DNA of 64,000 nt from Nocardia terrae (GCF_009760405.1 NZ_WRPP01000001.1:992001-1056000), one strand, 5' to 3'. Positions 34,535 to 46,053 are shown, counted from the first letter of the stretch. A program made the numbers and translations. The notes: a model not told the origin generated them from the letters alone.

Positions 34535-35459
34535 AGGTCTCCGATCGTGAGGGTGCGATTGCGCGCCGAAGTGCGCAGCGGCACAGAAAATTTCGCGATT
34601 GCGCTCGCGAGAGTGTGGGAACGTCGCACAGTCGATGGCGACGCCGCACAGCCCGAATGCGCTGCGCGGCAAGAAATGTGACGGACCGGCTACACCGGAC
34701 TCGGCGGCTCGTCCTCACTCTGGAAGCCGAACAGCTCCAGTGCGGACGGCATGCGCTCGACCCGGTGCCGGGCAACGCCGACGGCCACGCGCAGGGCGCG
34801 ACGAGGGCCGACGGTTGCAGTCACCCTGCGATGACACCGCATTCGGAGACCGCCCGGCAAGATTTCGGGATCCGGATTGATGAATCCTTGACAGCCGCCA
34901 CGGCTCAGCGCATGGCTCGGATCAGCGCTCGGTTGTCGGCCTGTGGCGCGACTCACTACCGCTGCTGAGGCATAGCCGAGGTCTGATTCGGGTAATCCGC
35001 ACCTTGTGTCTGCTTGGAGCGTATACAGCCAGGTCACCGGCAAACGCTGGCTCACCTGCGACGGCACGGACTGGTTGGCCGATTCACTGACCACGGCACT
35101 ATTGGGGCGATCGACCGCCGCCTTCCGAACACCCCCGCGCGGCGCGGAGCTCGACGACACTCAGCCCTACGAATCCCGGCTGCTGATCGCCGCGATGGAC
35201 GTGATTCCCGCTCCGATCGCAGTAGGACACACCCCGCCTGGACGCGGCCCGAAATAGCAGGTCCTGACGGTTTCTTGATGGATCGGCGGGGTATGTCGAC
35301 GACAATTGTGCGCCACGCCACGCGACGCTGTAAGTGGAGCGTCAATGCGGCGGTCTGGGACGCTAAGAAGGCGTAAAGGCCCTCGAATATGGGCTTGTCG
35401 GGCGCTTGACTCACTCCGGCGCGTCTCGGGACGTGTCACGTAGAGAGAGGTTTCGAGAG
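34535..35459. other. 925-bp region without a confident gene
   Basis: Located between the SDR start and the kdp operon. Short frames occur on both strands (for example 35006-35257 plus, and a minus frame ending at 34690), but none has a ribosome site, family motif or convincing composition. Base composition is less GC-rich than the neighbours and may include decayed coding DNA. The kdp promoter should lie in the last ~100 bp; a TTGACT at 35406-35411 is a possible -35 box but no good -10 follows at the right distance. Confidence 0.5.
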
Positions 35460-35543
35460 ATGTCCGTCGTGGTGTTCACTGTGCTGACGGTGGCGATCTT
35501 CGCCCTGTTCGGCTTGATCCAACGCGGGGTGGAACGGCTGTGA
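35460..35543 (+). CDS. 27-aa membrane microprotein upstream of kdpF
   Basis: Short frame ATG 35460 to TGA 35543, starting MSVVVFTVLTVAIFALFGLI and ending with a basic RGVERL. It is one hydrophobic helix with a positive cytoplasmic end, preceded by purine-rich GAGAGAGG. Its stop overlaps the kdpF GTG by 4 nt (GTGA), the same coupling used elsewhere in this operon. It is too short for most gene callers. It may be a second small KdpFABC subunit or a leader peptide. Confidence 0.62.
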   Translation: MSVVVFTVLTVAIFALFGLIQRGVERL

Positions 35544-35626
35544 CTCAGAACATTGTCGGTCTGGTCCTGGCCGTCGGCATCGCCATCTATCTGGTGGCGG
35601 CGCTGCTGTATCCGGAGAGGTTCTGA
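35540..35626 (+). CDS. kdpF: Potassium-transporting ATPase subunit KdpF
   Basis: 28-aa single-helix subunit that stabilises the KdpABC complex. NIVGLVLAVGIAIYLVAALL followed by YPERF is the family pattern (actinobacterial KdpF ends in FPEKF/YPERF). GTG 35540 overlaps the preceding microprotein stop by 4 nt, and the stop abuts the kdpA GTG. Confidence 0.88.
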   Translation: MTQNIVGLVLAVGIAIYLVAALLYPERF

Positions 35627-37299
35627 GTGAGCACCACAACCGCGGGGATCCTGTTCGCGGCATCCCTGGTCATCGCGCTGGTCGCGGTGCATGTGCCCTT
35701 GGGCGACTACATGTACCGGGTCTACAGCAGCGAGAAGCACAACAAGGCCGAAAAGGGTCTCTACAAGCTGATCGGCGTGCAGCCGGGCGTGGAGATGACC
35801 TGGGCTGTCTACGCCCGCAGTGTGCTGGCCTTCTCGGCCATGAGCGTGCTGTTCCTGTTCTTCCTGCAGCTGATCCAGGGCAAACTGCCGCTGCACCTGC
35901 ATGATCCGGGCACCAAGATGACCGCGGATCTGGCGTGGAACACCGCCATCAGCTTCGTCACCAATACGAACTGGCAGAACTACGCCGGTGAGTCGACCAT
36001 GGGCCACGTGGTCCAGGCGGTCGGCCTGACCGTGCAGAACTTCGTCTCCGCCGCCGTCGGCATGGCCGTGGCGATCGCGCTGGTGCGCGGTTTCGCGCGC
36101 CGCCACACCGGCGAACTCGGCAACTTCTGGGTGGATCTGGTGAGGGGAACCACCCGAATCCTGTTGCCGTTCGCCATCATCTTCGCCGTCGTGCTCGTCG
36201 CGGGCGGCGTGATCCAGAACCTGCACGTCTACGACCAGGTCGCGCAGACGGTCGGCAACACCGATTCACAGACCCTGCCGGGTGGATTGGTGGCCAGCCA
36301 GGAAGTCATCAAGGAGCTCGGCACCAACGGTGGCGGCTTCTTCAACGTGAACTCTTCGCACCCGTTCGAGAACCCGACCGCGTGGACCAACTGGCTGGAG
36401 ATCTTCCTGCTGCTGGTGATCAGCTTCTCGCTGCCGCGCACCTTCGGCCGCATGGTCGGCTCGAAGAAGCAGGGCGTCGCCATCGCGGCCGTCATGGCCG
36501 TCCTGGCGCTCATCTCGGTCACCCTGATGAACCTCTTCCAGCTGCAGCACCACGGCACCGTGCCCAGCGCCATCGGCGCGTCCATGGAGGGCGTGGAATC
36601 CCGCTTCGGCGTATCGAATTCGGCGACCTTCGCCACCGCGACCACGCTCACCTCGACCGGTGCGGTGGACTCGGCGCACGACTCGTACACCAGCCTCGGC
36701 GGCATGATGACCATGTTCAACATGCAGCTCGGTGAGGTCGCGCCCGGCGGTACCGGTTCGGGTCTGTACGGCATGTTGATCCTGGCGGTCATCACCGTGT
36801 TCATCGCCGGTCTGATGGTCGGGCGTACCCCGGAATACCTGGGCAAGAAGATCACTCCCAAGGAGATCAAGCTCGCCGCCGCGTACTTCCTGGTGTCGCC
36901 GCTGATCGTGCTCGTCGGCACCGCGTGCGCGATGGCGCTGCCGGGAGAGCGCGCGGGGATGGCCAACTCGGGCCCGCACGGACTCTCGGAAGTGTTGTAC
37001 GCCTTCACTTCCGCGGCGAACAACAATGGCTCGGCCTTCGCCGGCCTGTCCGGCAATACGGTGTGGTGGAACACCGCACTCGGCCTGGCCATGGTCTTCG
37101 GCCGCTTCATCCCCATCATCTTCGTGCTGGCCCTGGCCGGTTCGCTCGCGGCGCAGGGGCATACCCCCGCGTCCGAAGGAACGCTGCCGACGCACCGTCC
37201 GCAGTTCGTGGGCCTGGTCGTGGGCGTGACCGTCATCCTGGTCGCCCTGACCTTCCTGCCCATGCTGGCGCTCGGCCCGCTCGCTGAAGGAATCCACTC

Positions 37300-37303
<4 letters not shown>
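35627..37303 (+). CDS. kdpA: Potassium-transporting ATPase subunit KdpA
   Basis: Ion-channel-like subunit of 558 aa that selects potassium in the periplasm-facing pore; about 10 transmembrane helices. Selectivity-filter-like repeats include [29 protein letters not shown] and [16 protein letters not shown] 35627 starts at the base after the kdpF stop. It overlaps kdpB by 4 nt, consistent with equimolar synthesis. Confidence 0.96.
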
Positions 37304-39447
<2,144 letters not shown>

Positions 39448-39450
39448 TCA

Positions 39451-40380
39451 ATGCGTATGTCAGCCTGGATTCGCCAGCACATCGCGGCGCTGCGAGCGCT
39501 GCTGGTGCTCACGGTGATCACCGGAATCATCTATCCCGCAGTTGTTCTCGGTATCTCGCAGATACCCGGATTGAAGGACAAGGCGGACGGGTCGCTGCTG
39601 AAGCGGGACGGCAAGATCGTCGGGTCGAGCCTGATCGGTCAGGCCTACACCGACGGCAAGGGCACGCCGCTGAACCAGTACTTCCAGACGCGTCCGTCCA
39701 ACTCGGCCCCGTCCGACGGCAGCATCCCCGACGGGTACGACCCGACCAACACCAGCTTCGGCAATCAGGGCCCGGAGTCGGTGGTGGACAGCCTCGACGC
39801 CACCGATCCGAAGAAGGACAAGCTGAGCCTGCTCAGCACGGTCTGCCAGCGCAGCCAGTCGGTCGGTCAGCTGGAGGGCGTCGACGGCAGCCGGCCGTAC
39901 TGCACCTCGGGCGGGGTCGGCTCGGTGCTGGCCGTGATGGGCAAGCGTGACGCGCATGGCAAGGTCGAGCACCCGACGCAGGTCATCAGCGTCAACGAGG
40001 CGTGCTCCACCGACCCGAAGAACCCGACCACGCCGTTCCAGGACGCGTACGAGGGCGTCAAGGTCGAATGCGCCAAGCGCGGCGAGGACTACTCGGCGGG
40101 CCAGATCGTGCCGATCCGCGGCGACGCCTCCGCCGACACCCCCGTGCCGACCGATGCGGTGACCGCCTCGGCGTCGGGCCTGGACCCGCAGATCTCCCCG
40201 GAGTACGCGGCCATCCAGGTGGCGCGAGTCGCCAAGGCCCGCAACATCTCCGCCGACCAGGTCAAGGCTCTCGTGGACGCCCACAAGAGCGGCCGGGCCC
40301 TGGGCTTCATGGGTGAGCCCACGGTCAACGTCGTCGAGCTGAACTACGACCTGGACAGCAAGTACCCGTTCAAGGGCTAG
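39451..40380 (+). CDS. kdpC: Potassium-transporting ATPase subunit KdpC with a large insertion
   Basis: Single-pass subunit of 309 aa, against about 190 in E. coli and M. tuberculosis. The N-terminal helix (about 13-36, LLVLTVITGIIYPAVVLGI) and the usual GSSLIGQAY, YFQTRPS and GPES segments are present, as is the C-terminal DPQISPEYAAIQVARVAKAR. Between them, residues about 115-230 are extra and contain four cysteines (132, 151, 185, 207). The domain lies outside the membrane, so two disulfides are possible. The insertion is in frame and the ends are intact, so it should function. Confidence 0.93.
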   Translation: MRMSAWIRQHIAALRALLVLTVITGIIYPAVVLGISQIPGLKDKADGSLLKRDGKIVGSSLIGQAYTDGKGTPLNQYFQTRPSNSAPSDGSIPDGYDPTNTSFGNQGPESVVDSLDATDPKKDKLSLLSTVCQRSQSVGQLEGVDGSRPYCTSGGVGSVLAVMGKRDAHGKVEHPTQVISVNEACSTDPKNPTTPFQDAYEGVKVECAKRGEDYSAGQIVPIRGDASADTPVPTDAVTASASGLDPQISPEYAAIQVARVAKARNISADQVKALVDAHKSGRALGFMGEPTVNVVELNYDLDSKYPFKG

Positions 40381-40388
40381 AGCTCCCC

Positions 40389-40424
40389 CGCCTCCCCGCG
40401 ACTTTCGCCGGTTGTGGGGAGGCG
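40389..40424 (+). terminator. Terminator of the kdpFABC operon
   Basis: Perfect 9-bp stem CGCCTCCCC / GGGGAGGCG with an 18-nt loop, beginning 8 nt after the kdpC stop. Confidence 0.75.
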
Positions 40425-40488
40425 TTGACCTTTCGCGCCGGGCCGGCGGTCGACGCCGTGGCCGGGTTTCGGGCGTGCCCGGTGAGTT

Positions 40489-40542
40489 ACCCCGGTCGCA
40501 GTGAGATCAGTTGTCGCCTCGCTCAACGAGGGCAACCGGGGT
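40489..40542 (-). terminator. Nested hairpin after the PstS-like gene
   Basis: Outer 8-bp stem ACCCCGGT / ACCGGGGT encloses a second stem CCTCG / CGAGG. It lies 10 bp beyond the stop of the minus-strand gene that ends at 40553. Confidence 0.6.
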
Positions 40543-40552
40543 CTTTGTCCCT

Positions 40553-42085
40553 TCACGGCGTGCAGGACGTCGGGTTGGGCAGTTCGCCGCACGGGGTGTT
40601 GCCGTGGGCGCGCAGCACGTCCTTGCCGGTGCCGCCGGTGAGGAAGCGCAGGAAGGCCGCGGCCAGGGAATCGGCCGGGAGTTCCCCGTTGCTGTAAGCG
40701 TATTCGACGCTCCAGAACGGGTAGGTGTGGCCGAGCACCTGGTCGCGGTCGGGCGTGTGGCCCTCGATGGTCACCGTCTCGACGCCGGAAGCCCTGGCGG
40801 CGTCGGAGTATTCGCTGTAGCCGATCGAACCCGGCAGGTCGGCAATGGTTTTCAGCATGTCGTTGGTGACCGGGACCTCGCAGAAGGAGACGCCGGGCGG
40901 GTTGGTCGCGGCGATGCCGCGGCAGCTGGTGACGGCCGGCGAAGGGGGCTGGCCGTCACCGAGCACGTGCGCGCGGAAGGCTTCGCGGGTCCCGGAACCC
41001 AAGGCGCGATTCACCACGCGCACCGGCAGATCCGGGCCGCCGAGCAGCTGCCAGTTGTCGACGCGGCCCGCGTAGACGTCGCGGATCTGCTGGACGGTCA
41101 GATCGTGCACGCCGACAGCGGGATTGACGATCATCGTGAACGTGGACATGGCCAGGGTGCGGGGGACCAGGCTCGGATACCCGACACCCTTGGGCCCGTC
41201 GCTGATCGCCAGCAGGCCCGGATTGTTCTTGCCTTCCTCGTCCTCTCGGCTCAAACCCCGGTCGCTGCTGTCGAATTCGAAGGTGAACCGCGCCTTCGCG
41301 CAGTGCTTGCCGTACTCGGCCGCGGCGTCGCGGACGGCCGGCTCGAAGGCGGTCGACCCGACCAGCGTGAGCGTGCCGGACACGCAGTCCGCGGCCTCGC
41401 CGGAGGCCGGGTTGTCGTCGAGGTTGAACACGAACTGCGCGGCGATGACCGCCACCAGAAAGCCGATGAGCGCCAACAGCTTCGGCGAGACTCCCACCCG
41501 GCTGCGGGTCTCCGAGACCCGCCCGCCCTTGAGCTTGGCCCGCACCACCGGTTCCGGATACTCACCCGCCCCGGCGGTCCGCTGCAGGATCGCCAGGATC
41601 TTGTAGTGGTCCCCGCGGTCCATCGGCACCTTGGGCAGATCGATGATCCCGACCCGATGCTGGGTGTCCTCGCGGCTCCCGATCCCCGTCCCCGGTTTGA
41701 GACTGTCGCCGAGGGCGTCATCGGACAGTTCGGTCACCGCCATCCCGATCACCCGCCGATGCGGAAAATGGATGTGCAGACCCACCGGATCGCTCTCGGG
41801 TGACGCGTAATCCGCGCTGTCCACATCGGTGATGCCGCTGTTCTCGATCCGCACCAGCACCACCGACAGGTCCTGCAGATCCGGTGCGGTCGCCCCGCCG
41901 TCGGGCCGCAACTGCGGCAGCACCCCCGGAAACACCGACTCGATCTCCCCGGTGACAGGCGTATCCATCTGCACCCGATACCCGAGCCGCTTCCGCCCCA
42001 CCAGCACGAATTCCCACACGAAGGCCACGATCGGCACCGCGATACCGATGATGGCCAGCACGATGTCGAGGGGAAAGCCGTTCAC
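40553..42085 (-). CDS. Membrane-tethered PstS-like substrate-binding protein
   Basis: Protein of 510 aa. An N-terminal helix (about 7-27) is followed by a ~170-residue cytoplasmic or beta-rich domain (LSVVLVRIENSGITDVD), then a second helix (about 206-226, KLLALIGFLVAVIAAQFVF) and a ~280-residue PBP-like domain related to phosphate-binding PstS. Evidence for the latter: GTLTLVGSTAFEP, NPGLLAISDG, LTVQQIRDVYAGRVDNW, VNRALGSGTREAFRAHVL and GSIGYSEYSDA. It has no lipobox and no ABC permease genes nearby, so a sensor role is as likely as transport. Divergent from a small HTH gene. Confidence 0.86.
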   Translation of the reverse strand: MNGFPLDIVLAIIGIAVPIVAFVWEFVLVGRKRLGYRVQMDTPVTGEIESVFPGVLPQLRPDGGATAPDLQDLSVVLVRIENSGITDVDSADYASPESDPVGLHIHFPHRRVIGMAVTELSDDALGDSLKPGTGIGSREDTQHRVGIIDLPKVPMDRGDHYKILAILQRTAGAGEYPEPVVRAKLKGGRVSETRSRVGVSPKLLALIGFLVAVIAAQFVFNLDDNPASGEAADCVSGTLTLVGSTAFEPAVRDAAAEYGKHCAKARFTFEFDSSDRGLSREDEEGKNNPGLLAISDGPKGVGYPSLVPRTLAMSTFTMIVNPAVGVHDLTVQQIRDVYAGRVDNWQLLGGPDLPVRVVNRALGSGTREAFRAHVLGDGQPPSPAVTSCRGIAATNPPGVSFCEVPVTNDMLKTIADLPGSIGYSEYSDAARASGVETVTIEGHTPDRDQVLGHTYPFWSVEYAYSNGELPADSLAAAFLRFLTGGTGKDVLRAHGNTPCGELPNPTSCTP

Positions 42086-42230
42086 CGAAACCCCGAATTC
42101 TGTTGTCCGACCGCGTCGTCGGTAGAGCGTAGTGACAGCCGTATGAATTCGGTAAAGATGGCGCGTCGCGGCGTCCAGGGGCCGTCAAGATCGCCCGTCC
42201 AGCCCACCCGGTGGGCCTAGCGTCGGATCA

Positions 42231-42578
42231 ATGGAGAACCCGGCGGATGAACTATCCGCTCTGCGTGAACTGGTGAACCACCGCGGCGTCGTGGAAATGC
42301 TGGACCTGCTCTCGAGCGGGACCCACACCGTGCGGGACCTGCGCATCGAGCTGGGAATGCGCCGCCCCGGCGTCTGGCGGGTCCTGCGACTGCTGGCGGC
42401 CTACGGCGTGGTCACCGCCGACACGACCGGCAGCTGGGACGGCCCCCTGGACATCGCCGAACCCGTCCGGTTGACCGAGACCGGCTGGCGCACAGTCGAA
42501 CTACTCGCCAGCTTCGCGGTCTGGGAAGCCCTCTACCAGCCGGACTCGCCTCAGGCCGCGGGGCGCCCGGCCGAATGA
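42231..42578 (+). CDS. Small winged-helix DNA-binding protein
   Basis: Protein of 115 aa with an ArsR/MarR-like winged helix: VEMLDLLSSGTHTVRDLRIE, RRPGVWRVLRLLAAYGVV (recognition helix) and a wing around SWDGPLDIAEPVRLTETG. It has no metal-binding cysteines. It lies divergent from the PstS-like membrane protein, whose promoter it may control. Its 3' end overlaps the convergent 68-aa gene by 28 bp. Confidence 0.8.
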   Translation: MENPADELSALRELVNHRGVVEMLDLLSSGTHTVRDLRIELGMRRPGVWRVLRLLAAYGVVTADTTGSWDGPLDIAEPVRLTETGWRTVELLASFAVWEALYQPDSPQAAGRPAE

Positions 42579-42757
42579 GGCTGCCGCCCCTGCTGCTCGA
42601 TCAGCTCGATCAGCTCGTCCACGGCGGCCAGCGACGACCATTCGTTGCGTGCGACGAGCCCGGGGTACCGATCGGATCGGGCGATGAATTCGGCATCCTG
42701 GGGTGACCAGTGCACCTGGAAAGACGACAGGCAGACACCGCTGTCGATGATGCCCAT
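42551..42757 (-). CDS. Hypothetical 68-aa protein
   Basis: Small soluble protein starting MGIIDSGVCLSSFQVHWSPQ, with an acidic helix (AAVDELIELIEQQ) near the end. AGGAAG stands 6 nt upstream of the ATG, which supports translation. Its last nine codons overlap the end of the convergent HTH gene. No family recognised; resembles small hypothetical proteins typical of Nocardia. Confidence 0.62.
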   Translation of the reverse strand: MGIIDSGVCLSSFQVHWSPQDAEFIARSDRYPGLVARNEWSSLAAVDELIELIEQQGRQPHSAGRPAA

Positions 42758-43020
42758 GATTGCTTCCTCTTCTCCCGGTCATCGGCTCGGGACCTCGATT
42801 CAACCCTGGCAGGACGGGCCTCCCCGGGACTTTTACGGATCCATTACCGCGGCGCGCATCGGATTTCCGATTCCTTTGCGGCCAACTCGTTGTCGCGATC
42901 ACCGGCCGGACTCGTGGAAGGCGGCATCGGATAGGTGTCAGGTTCATGTCAGGTCGATGGCAGGCCGGTCGAGGACGGTAGTAGCCGTCAGTGACCGAAC
43001 AGCCATTTGGAGCTCATGTC

Positions 43021-43809
43021 ATGCCTGCCGTCGAAGACGCCACGTCGAACCGAGTCGTCCGGTCGCTGTTGAGCGACAGACACCCGCTGCCGCTGTCGAT
43101 TCTGCTGCATCTGGTGCCCGGCGCTCTCGTCGTCGCGGCGTATCTGCTCATCGGTGAACCGTTCGTGAAGGCCATTCACTATCCGGTCCTGCTCGGCTGG
43201 GCGATCGCGCTGTGCCTGGTGCTGATTCCGATCCTGCTCGGATTGCTGTGGCTGGGCCGCACGCGCAACGGCCACCCCGGCCTGCGCGGCGTGCTGCACT
43301 ACACCGACATGCCGCTCCCGCGAGGGAAACTCGTCGCGCTGGTCCTGCCGCTGATCGCGTGGATGACGGTGCTCAGTGTCGTGACCGGACCCTTGAACCG
43401 CTTCTTCCTGCACCACTTCTTCATGTGGGTCCCGTTCACCGAAGGCGCGGGCAGCTTCACCGGATTCATGAGCGGATACTCACACGCGACCATGGTCACC
43501 ACCATGCTGGTCTGCCTGCCGCTGACCGGAATCTTGTTGCCGCTCATCGAGGAGCTGTACTTCCGCGGCTTCCTGCTGCCCCGCATCGCCTACCTGGGCA
43601 ACTGGGCGCCGGTGGCCACCACGGTCCTGTTCTCCCTCTACCACTTCTGGACGCCGTGGGTCTTCGTCTCCCGCGTGATCTTCATGTTCCCGGGTTTCTG
43701 GCTCGCCTGGCGCACCAAGGACATTCGGGTGTCGATCGGCATGCACGTCGGCGTGACCTCGACCATGGCGATCTTCGGCGCCATCGCCGTCGCCCTGAAT
43801 CTCTTCTGA
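43021..43809 (+). CDS. CPBP-family intramembrane metalloprotease
   Basis: Polytopic membrane protein of 262 aa related to CAAX prenyl protease 2 / Abi proteins. Motif 1 EELYFRGF (two glutamates, catalytic) is preceded by VCLPLTGILLPLI, motif 2 is FSLYHFWTPW with the zinc-ligand His, and a late H-x3-T-S-T segment ends the domain. About seven to eight helices. In bacteria such proteins act in signal-peptide degradation or self-immunity; the substrate is unknown. ATG 43021 has GGAG at 8 nt spacing; GTG 42991, giving 10 extra residues, is the alternative. Confidence 0.85.
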   Translation: MPAVEDATSNRVVRSLLSDRHPLPLSILLHLVPGALVVAAYLLIGEPFVKAIHYPVLLGWAIALCLVLIPILLGLLWLGRTRNGHPGLRGVLHYTDMPLPRGKLVALVLPLIAWMTVLSVVTGPLNRFFLHHFFMWVPFTEGAGSFTGFMSGYSHATMVTTMLVCLPLTGILLPLIEELYFRGFLLPRIAYLGNWAPVATTVLFSLYHFWTPWVFVSRVIFMFPGFWLAWRTKDIRVSIGMHVGVTSTMAIFGAIAVALNLF

Positions 43810-43819
43810 GTTCGGCCGG

Positions 43820-45982
43820 TCACCACCAGCCCAGGATGGGCTGGAGTTCGCGGCCGAGTTCGGGGGCCAGGGAGCGTGAATAGCTTGCGGTCAAATGGTG
43901 TTCGTCGTGGTAGATGAGGATGTTGCCCTCGACGACGGCGCACACGTCGGGTTCGCAGACGGCGTTGTTGGGGTCGATGAGGTGCAGGTTCGGGAAGGCG
44001 GCGGCGGGGGCGGCGGCCGGGTTCTCGGGAGAGAGGGCCTCGCTGCGCTCGAGGCCGCAGCTGATGCGGTCGCCGCCACCCGCGAGGCAGTCGATGGCGC
44101 GGTAGCGGATGCCGTTGCGGCGCAGCCACGGAGTGTCGCGGATGCCGATGATCTGCAGGTTGCGGTCCGACAGAGCCGACCAGACGTCGACGTAGTCCTG
44201 CGGGGTCTCGTCGCCGCCGTTGTCGCTGGGGCGGGTGGCGGTGGTGAAGACGTAGTCGGGGTGCTCGACGCCCAGCCGGTCGATGACCTCGGCGGACCAG
44301 TCCCGGCAGTCGGGGTTCTGCTGGCCCTTGTACACCGGATCCTCGGCCACCGTGAGCGGACAACCCATCTTGAGGTAGACGACGACGCGGAAGTGGTACT
44401 GCTCGCCCAGGATCTGGAAGGCCGGAATCCAGTGCTCGGCATGCGAATTGCCGACCACGGCGATGGTGCGGTGGGCGTTCTGGTCACCGTAGGTGCAGGT
44501 GACCACCGCGCGGGTGTCGAAGTCGGCGATGCAGCCGTCGCGGGTGGGGTAGGCGATATCGGCCGGTGCTTCCTCGGTCGTGGGCCGCATGGGTGCGCGC
44601 GGCACCAGTGCGTGATCGGTGAGGGCTGCCGCGCCGGGGTATTTGGACGGATCCAGCTCTCCGACGGCATGCGCCTTCGCGCCCATCGTCCACTGCCAGG
44701 CCAGGGTCGAACCCAGCAGCAGGACACCGACGGTGGAGACCGCCACACCCGCGAGCAGGCGGCCGCGGGCCGGGGTGGCGGACGGCTTGGACCGCATCCG
44801 CAGCGGCTCCTCGACCAGGTGATGGGTCAGGTAGGCCAGCAGCAGCGACACCAGGATGATGGCCAGCCCGCCGACCGCCCCCGCCCGGCGCTGATGCGTC
44901 TCGCCCAGGTAGAAGATGAGAATCGGCCAGTGCCACAGGTACAAGGCGTAGGCGAACCCGCCCAGCTGCACGATCGGGCCGGACGCGAGCGCGCGATTGA
45001 CCAGCGGCTGCTCGGCGGTGTCGCGGCCCGCGCCCGCGAGAATCAGTGCGACCGTGGCCAGTACGGGAATCAGCGCGGCGGGACCGGGGAACACCAGCAC
45101 ACCGTTGACGATCCAGCCGCAGCACGCGATGGCCGCGATTCCGGTCCAGGCGAACACTTCTCGCGTGGGCCGGGGTAGCCGGATGTAGGGCGCGGCGATC
45201 GCCAGCAGCGCGCCTGCGAGAGGTTCCCAGGCCCGGGCGAAGGTGTCGTAGTAGTTCCAGCCCTGCTGGGTCGAAACCCCTTCGGTGGCATAGCAGAACG
45301 AGGCGACCGCCACGACCGCGAAGATCACCGCGAGGGTCAGCCGCAGCACCCCCTGCTGCCCGGCTCGCCGCAGGAACGCATGCCGCGCGGCCGTTTTCCA
45401 CGCACCCGCCGCGACGGCCCGCCGCAGCGTCCACGCCACCAGCGCCACCACGGCCAGCAACACCAGATACATCTGCCCCTGCACCGACATCGACCACAGA
45501 TGCTGCAGCGGGCTCACCGACGGATCGGCGGCCAGATAGTCCGACCACGACAGCGCCAGATACCAGTTCTGGTAGTAGAACAGCGAAGCCAGCGTCTGCC
45601 CCGCGATATCCGACCAGCGGGTGTGGGGGAGCAGCGTCACCGTCGCGACCACCACGGCCGCCAGCACCACGACCATGGCGGGCAGCAGCCGCCGCAGCGT
45701 GCGGCGCACGGTGGTCAACACGCCCACCGGCCCGCCGTCGGCGCGGCGCACCAGCATGCCGGTGAAGAAGAATCCGGAGAGCACCAGGAAGACGTCCACG
45801 CCGCCGGACACGCGCCCGGCCCAGATGTGGAACGCGACGACCAGGGCGATAGCTACGCCGCGTAATCCGTCCAGATCCAGCCGGTAGGCGCCGGGACTGG
45901 CGGGGCCGGCCGGGGCGTCCTGGCGGTCGCTGTCCGGCGCGGTCGGATGATCGGTGCTGGATATGGACATGGCGGATGCCAT
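43820..45982 (-). CDS. OafA-type acyltransferase with a C-terminal SGNH domain
   Basis: Membrane O-acyltransferase of 720 aa. The acyltransferase-3 part (about 32-410) has 10-11 helices, with YRLDLDGLRGVAIALVVAFH (catalytic His) and GGVDVFLVLSGFFFTGML. An extracytoplasmic SGNH hydrolase-like domain (about 440-720) has VVGNSHAEHW (Ser block) and DEHHLTASYS (Asp-x-x-His). Such proteins acetylate cell-wall polysaccharides, glycolipids or peptidoglycan using acyl groups passed through the membrane. No glycan gene cluster is adjacent, so the acceptor is unknown. It converges on the CPBP gene. Confidence 0.93.
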   Translation of the reverse strand: MASAMSISSTDHPTAPDSDRQDAPAGPASPGAYRLDLDGLRGVAIALVVAFHIWAGRVSGGVDVFLVLSGFFFTGMLVRRADGGPVGVLTTVRRTLRRLLPAMVVVLAAVVVATVTLLPHTRWSDIAGQTLASLFYYQNWYLALSWSDYLAADPSVSPLQHLWSMSVQGQMYLVLLAVVALVAWTLRRAVAAGAWKTAARHAFLRRAGQQGVLRLTLAVIFAVVAVASFCYATEGVSTQQGWNYYDTFARAWEPLAGALLAIAAPYIRLPRPTREVFAWTGIAAIACCGWIVNGVLVFPGPAALIPVLATVALILAGAGRDTAEQPLVNRALASGPIVQLGGFAYALYLWHWPILIFYLGETHQRRAGAVGGLAIILVSLLLAYLTHHLVEEPLRMRSKPSATPARGRLLAGVAVSTVGVLLLGSTLAWQWTMGAKAHAVGELDPSKYPGAAALTDHALVPRAPMRPTTEEAPADIAYPTRDGCIADFDTRAVVTCTYGDQNAHRTIAVVGNSHAEHWIPAFQILGEQYHFRVVVYLKMGCPLTVAEDPVYKGQQNPDCRDWSAEVIDRLGVEHPDYVFTTATRPSDNGGDETPQDYVDVWSALSDRNLQIIGIRDTPWLRRNGIRYRAIDCLAGGGDRISCGLERSEALSPENPAAAPAAAFPNLHLIDPNNAVCEPDVCAVVEGNILIYHDEHHLTASYSRSLAPELGRELQPILGWW

Positions 45983-46053
45983 TGTCGGTCAGGGTTCGCG
46001 AAAATAGCCAATCGCCACTCGGAAGGTGTCCGTGTTGTTCCCTTTGTCGCTGG

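Noticed and set aside
34690..35160. Minus-strand frame of 156 codons ending ELFGFQSEDEPPSPV
   Set aside because: The last ~45 residues look somewhat protein-like and may be a gene remnant, but there is no start context, ribosome site or family match that I can name.
35006..35257. Plus-strand 83-codon frame starting SAWSVYSQVTGKRW
   Set aside because: No ribosome site and no recognisable family; overlaps several equal frames on both strands.
35380..35459. Possible KdpE-dependent promoter before the kdp operon
   Set aside because: TTGACT is present but I could not find a -10 box at proper spacing or a repeat that would mark KdpE binding.
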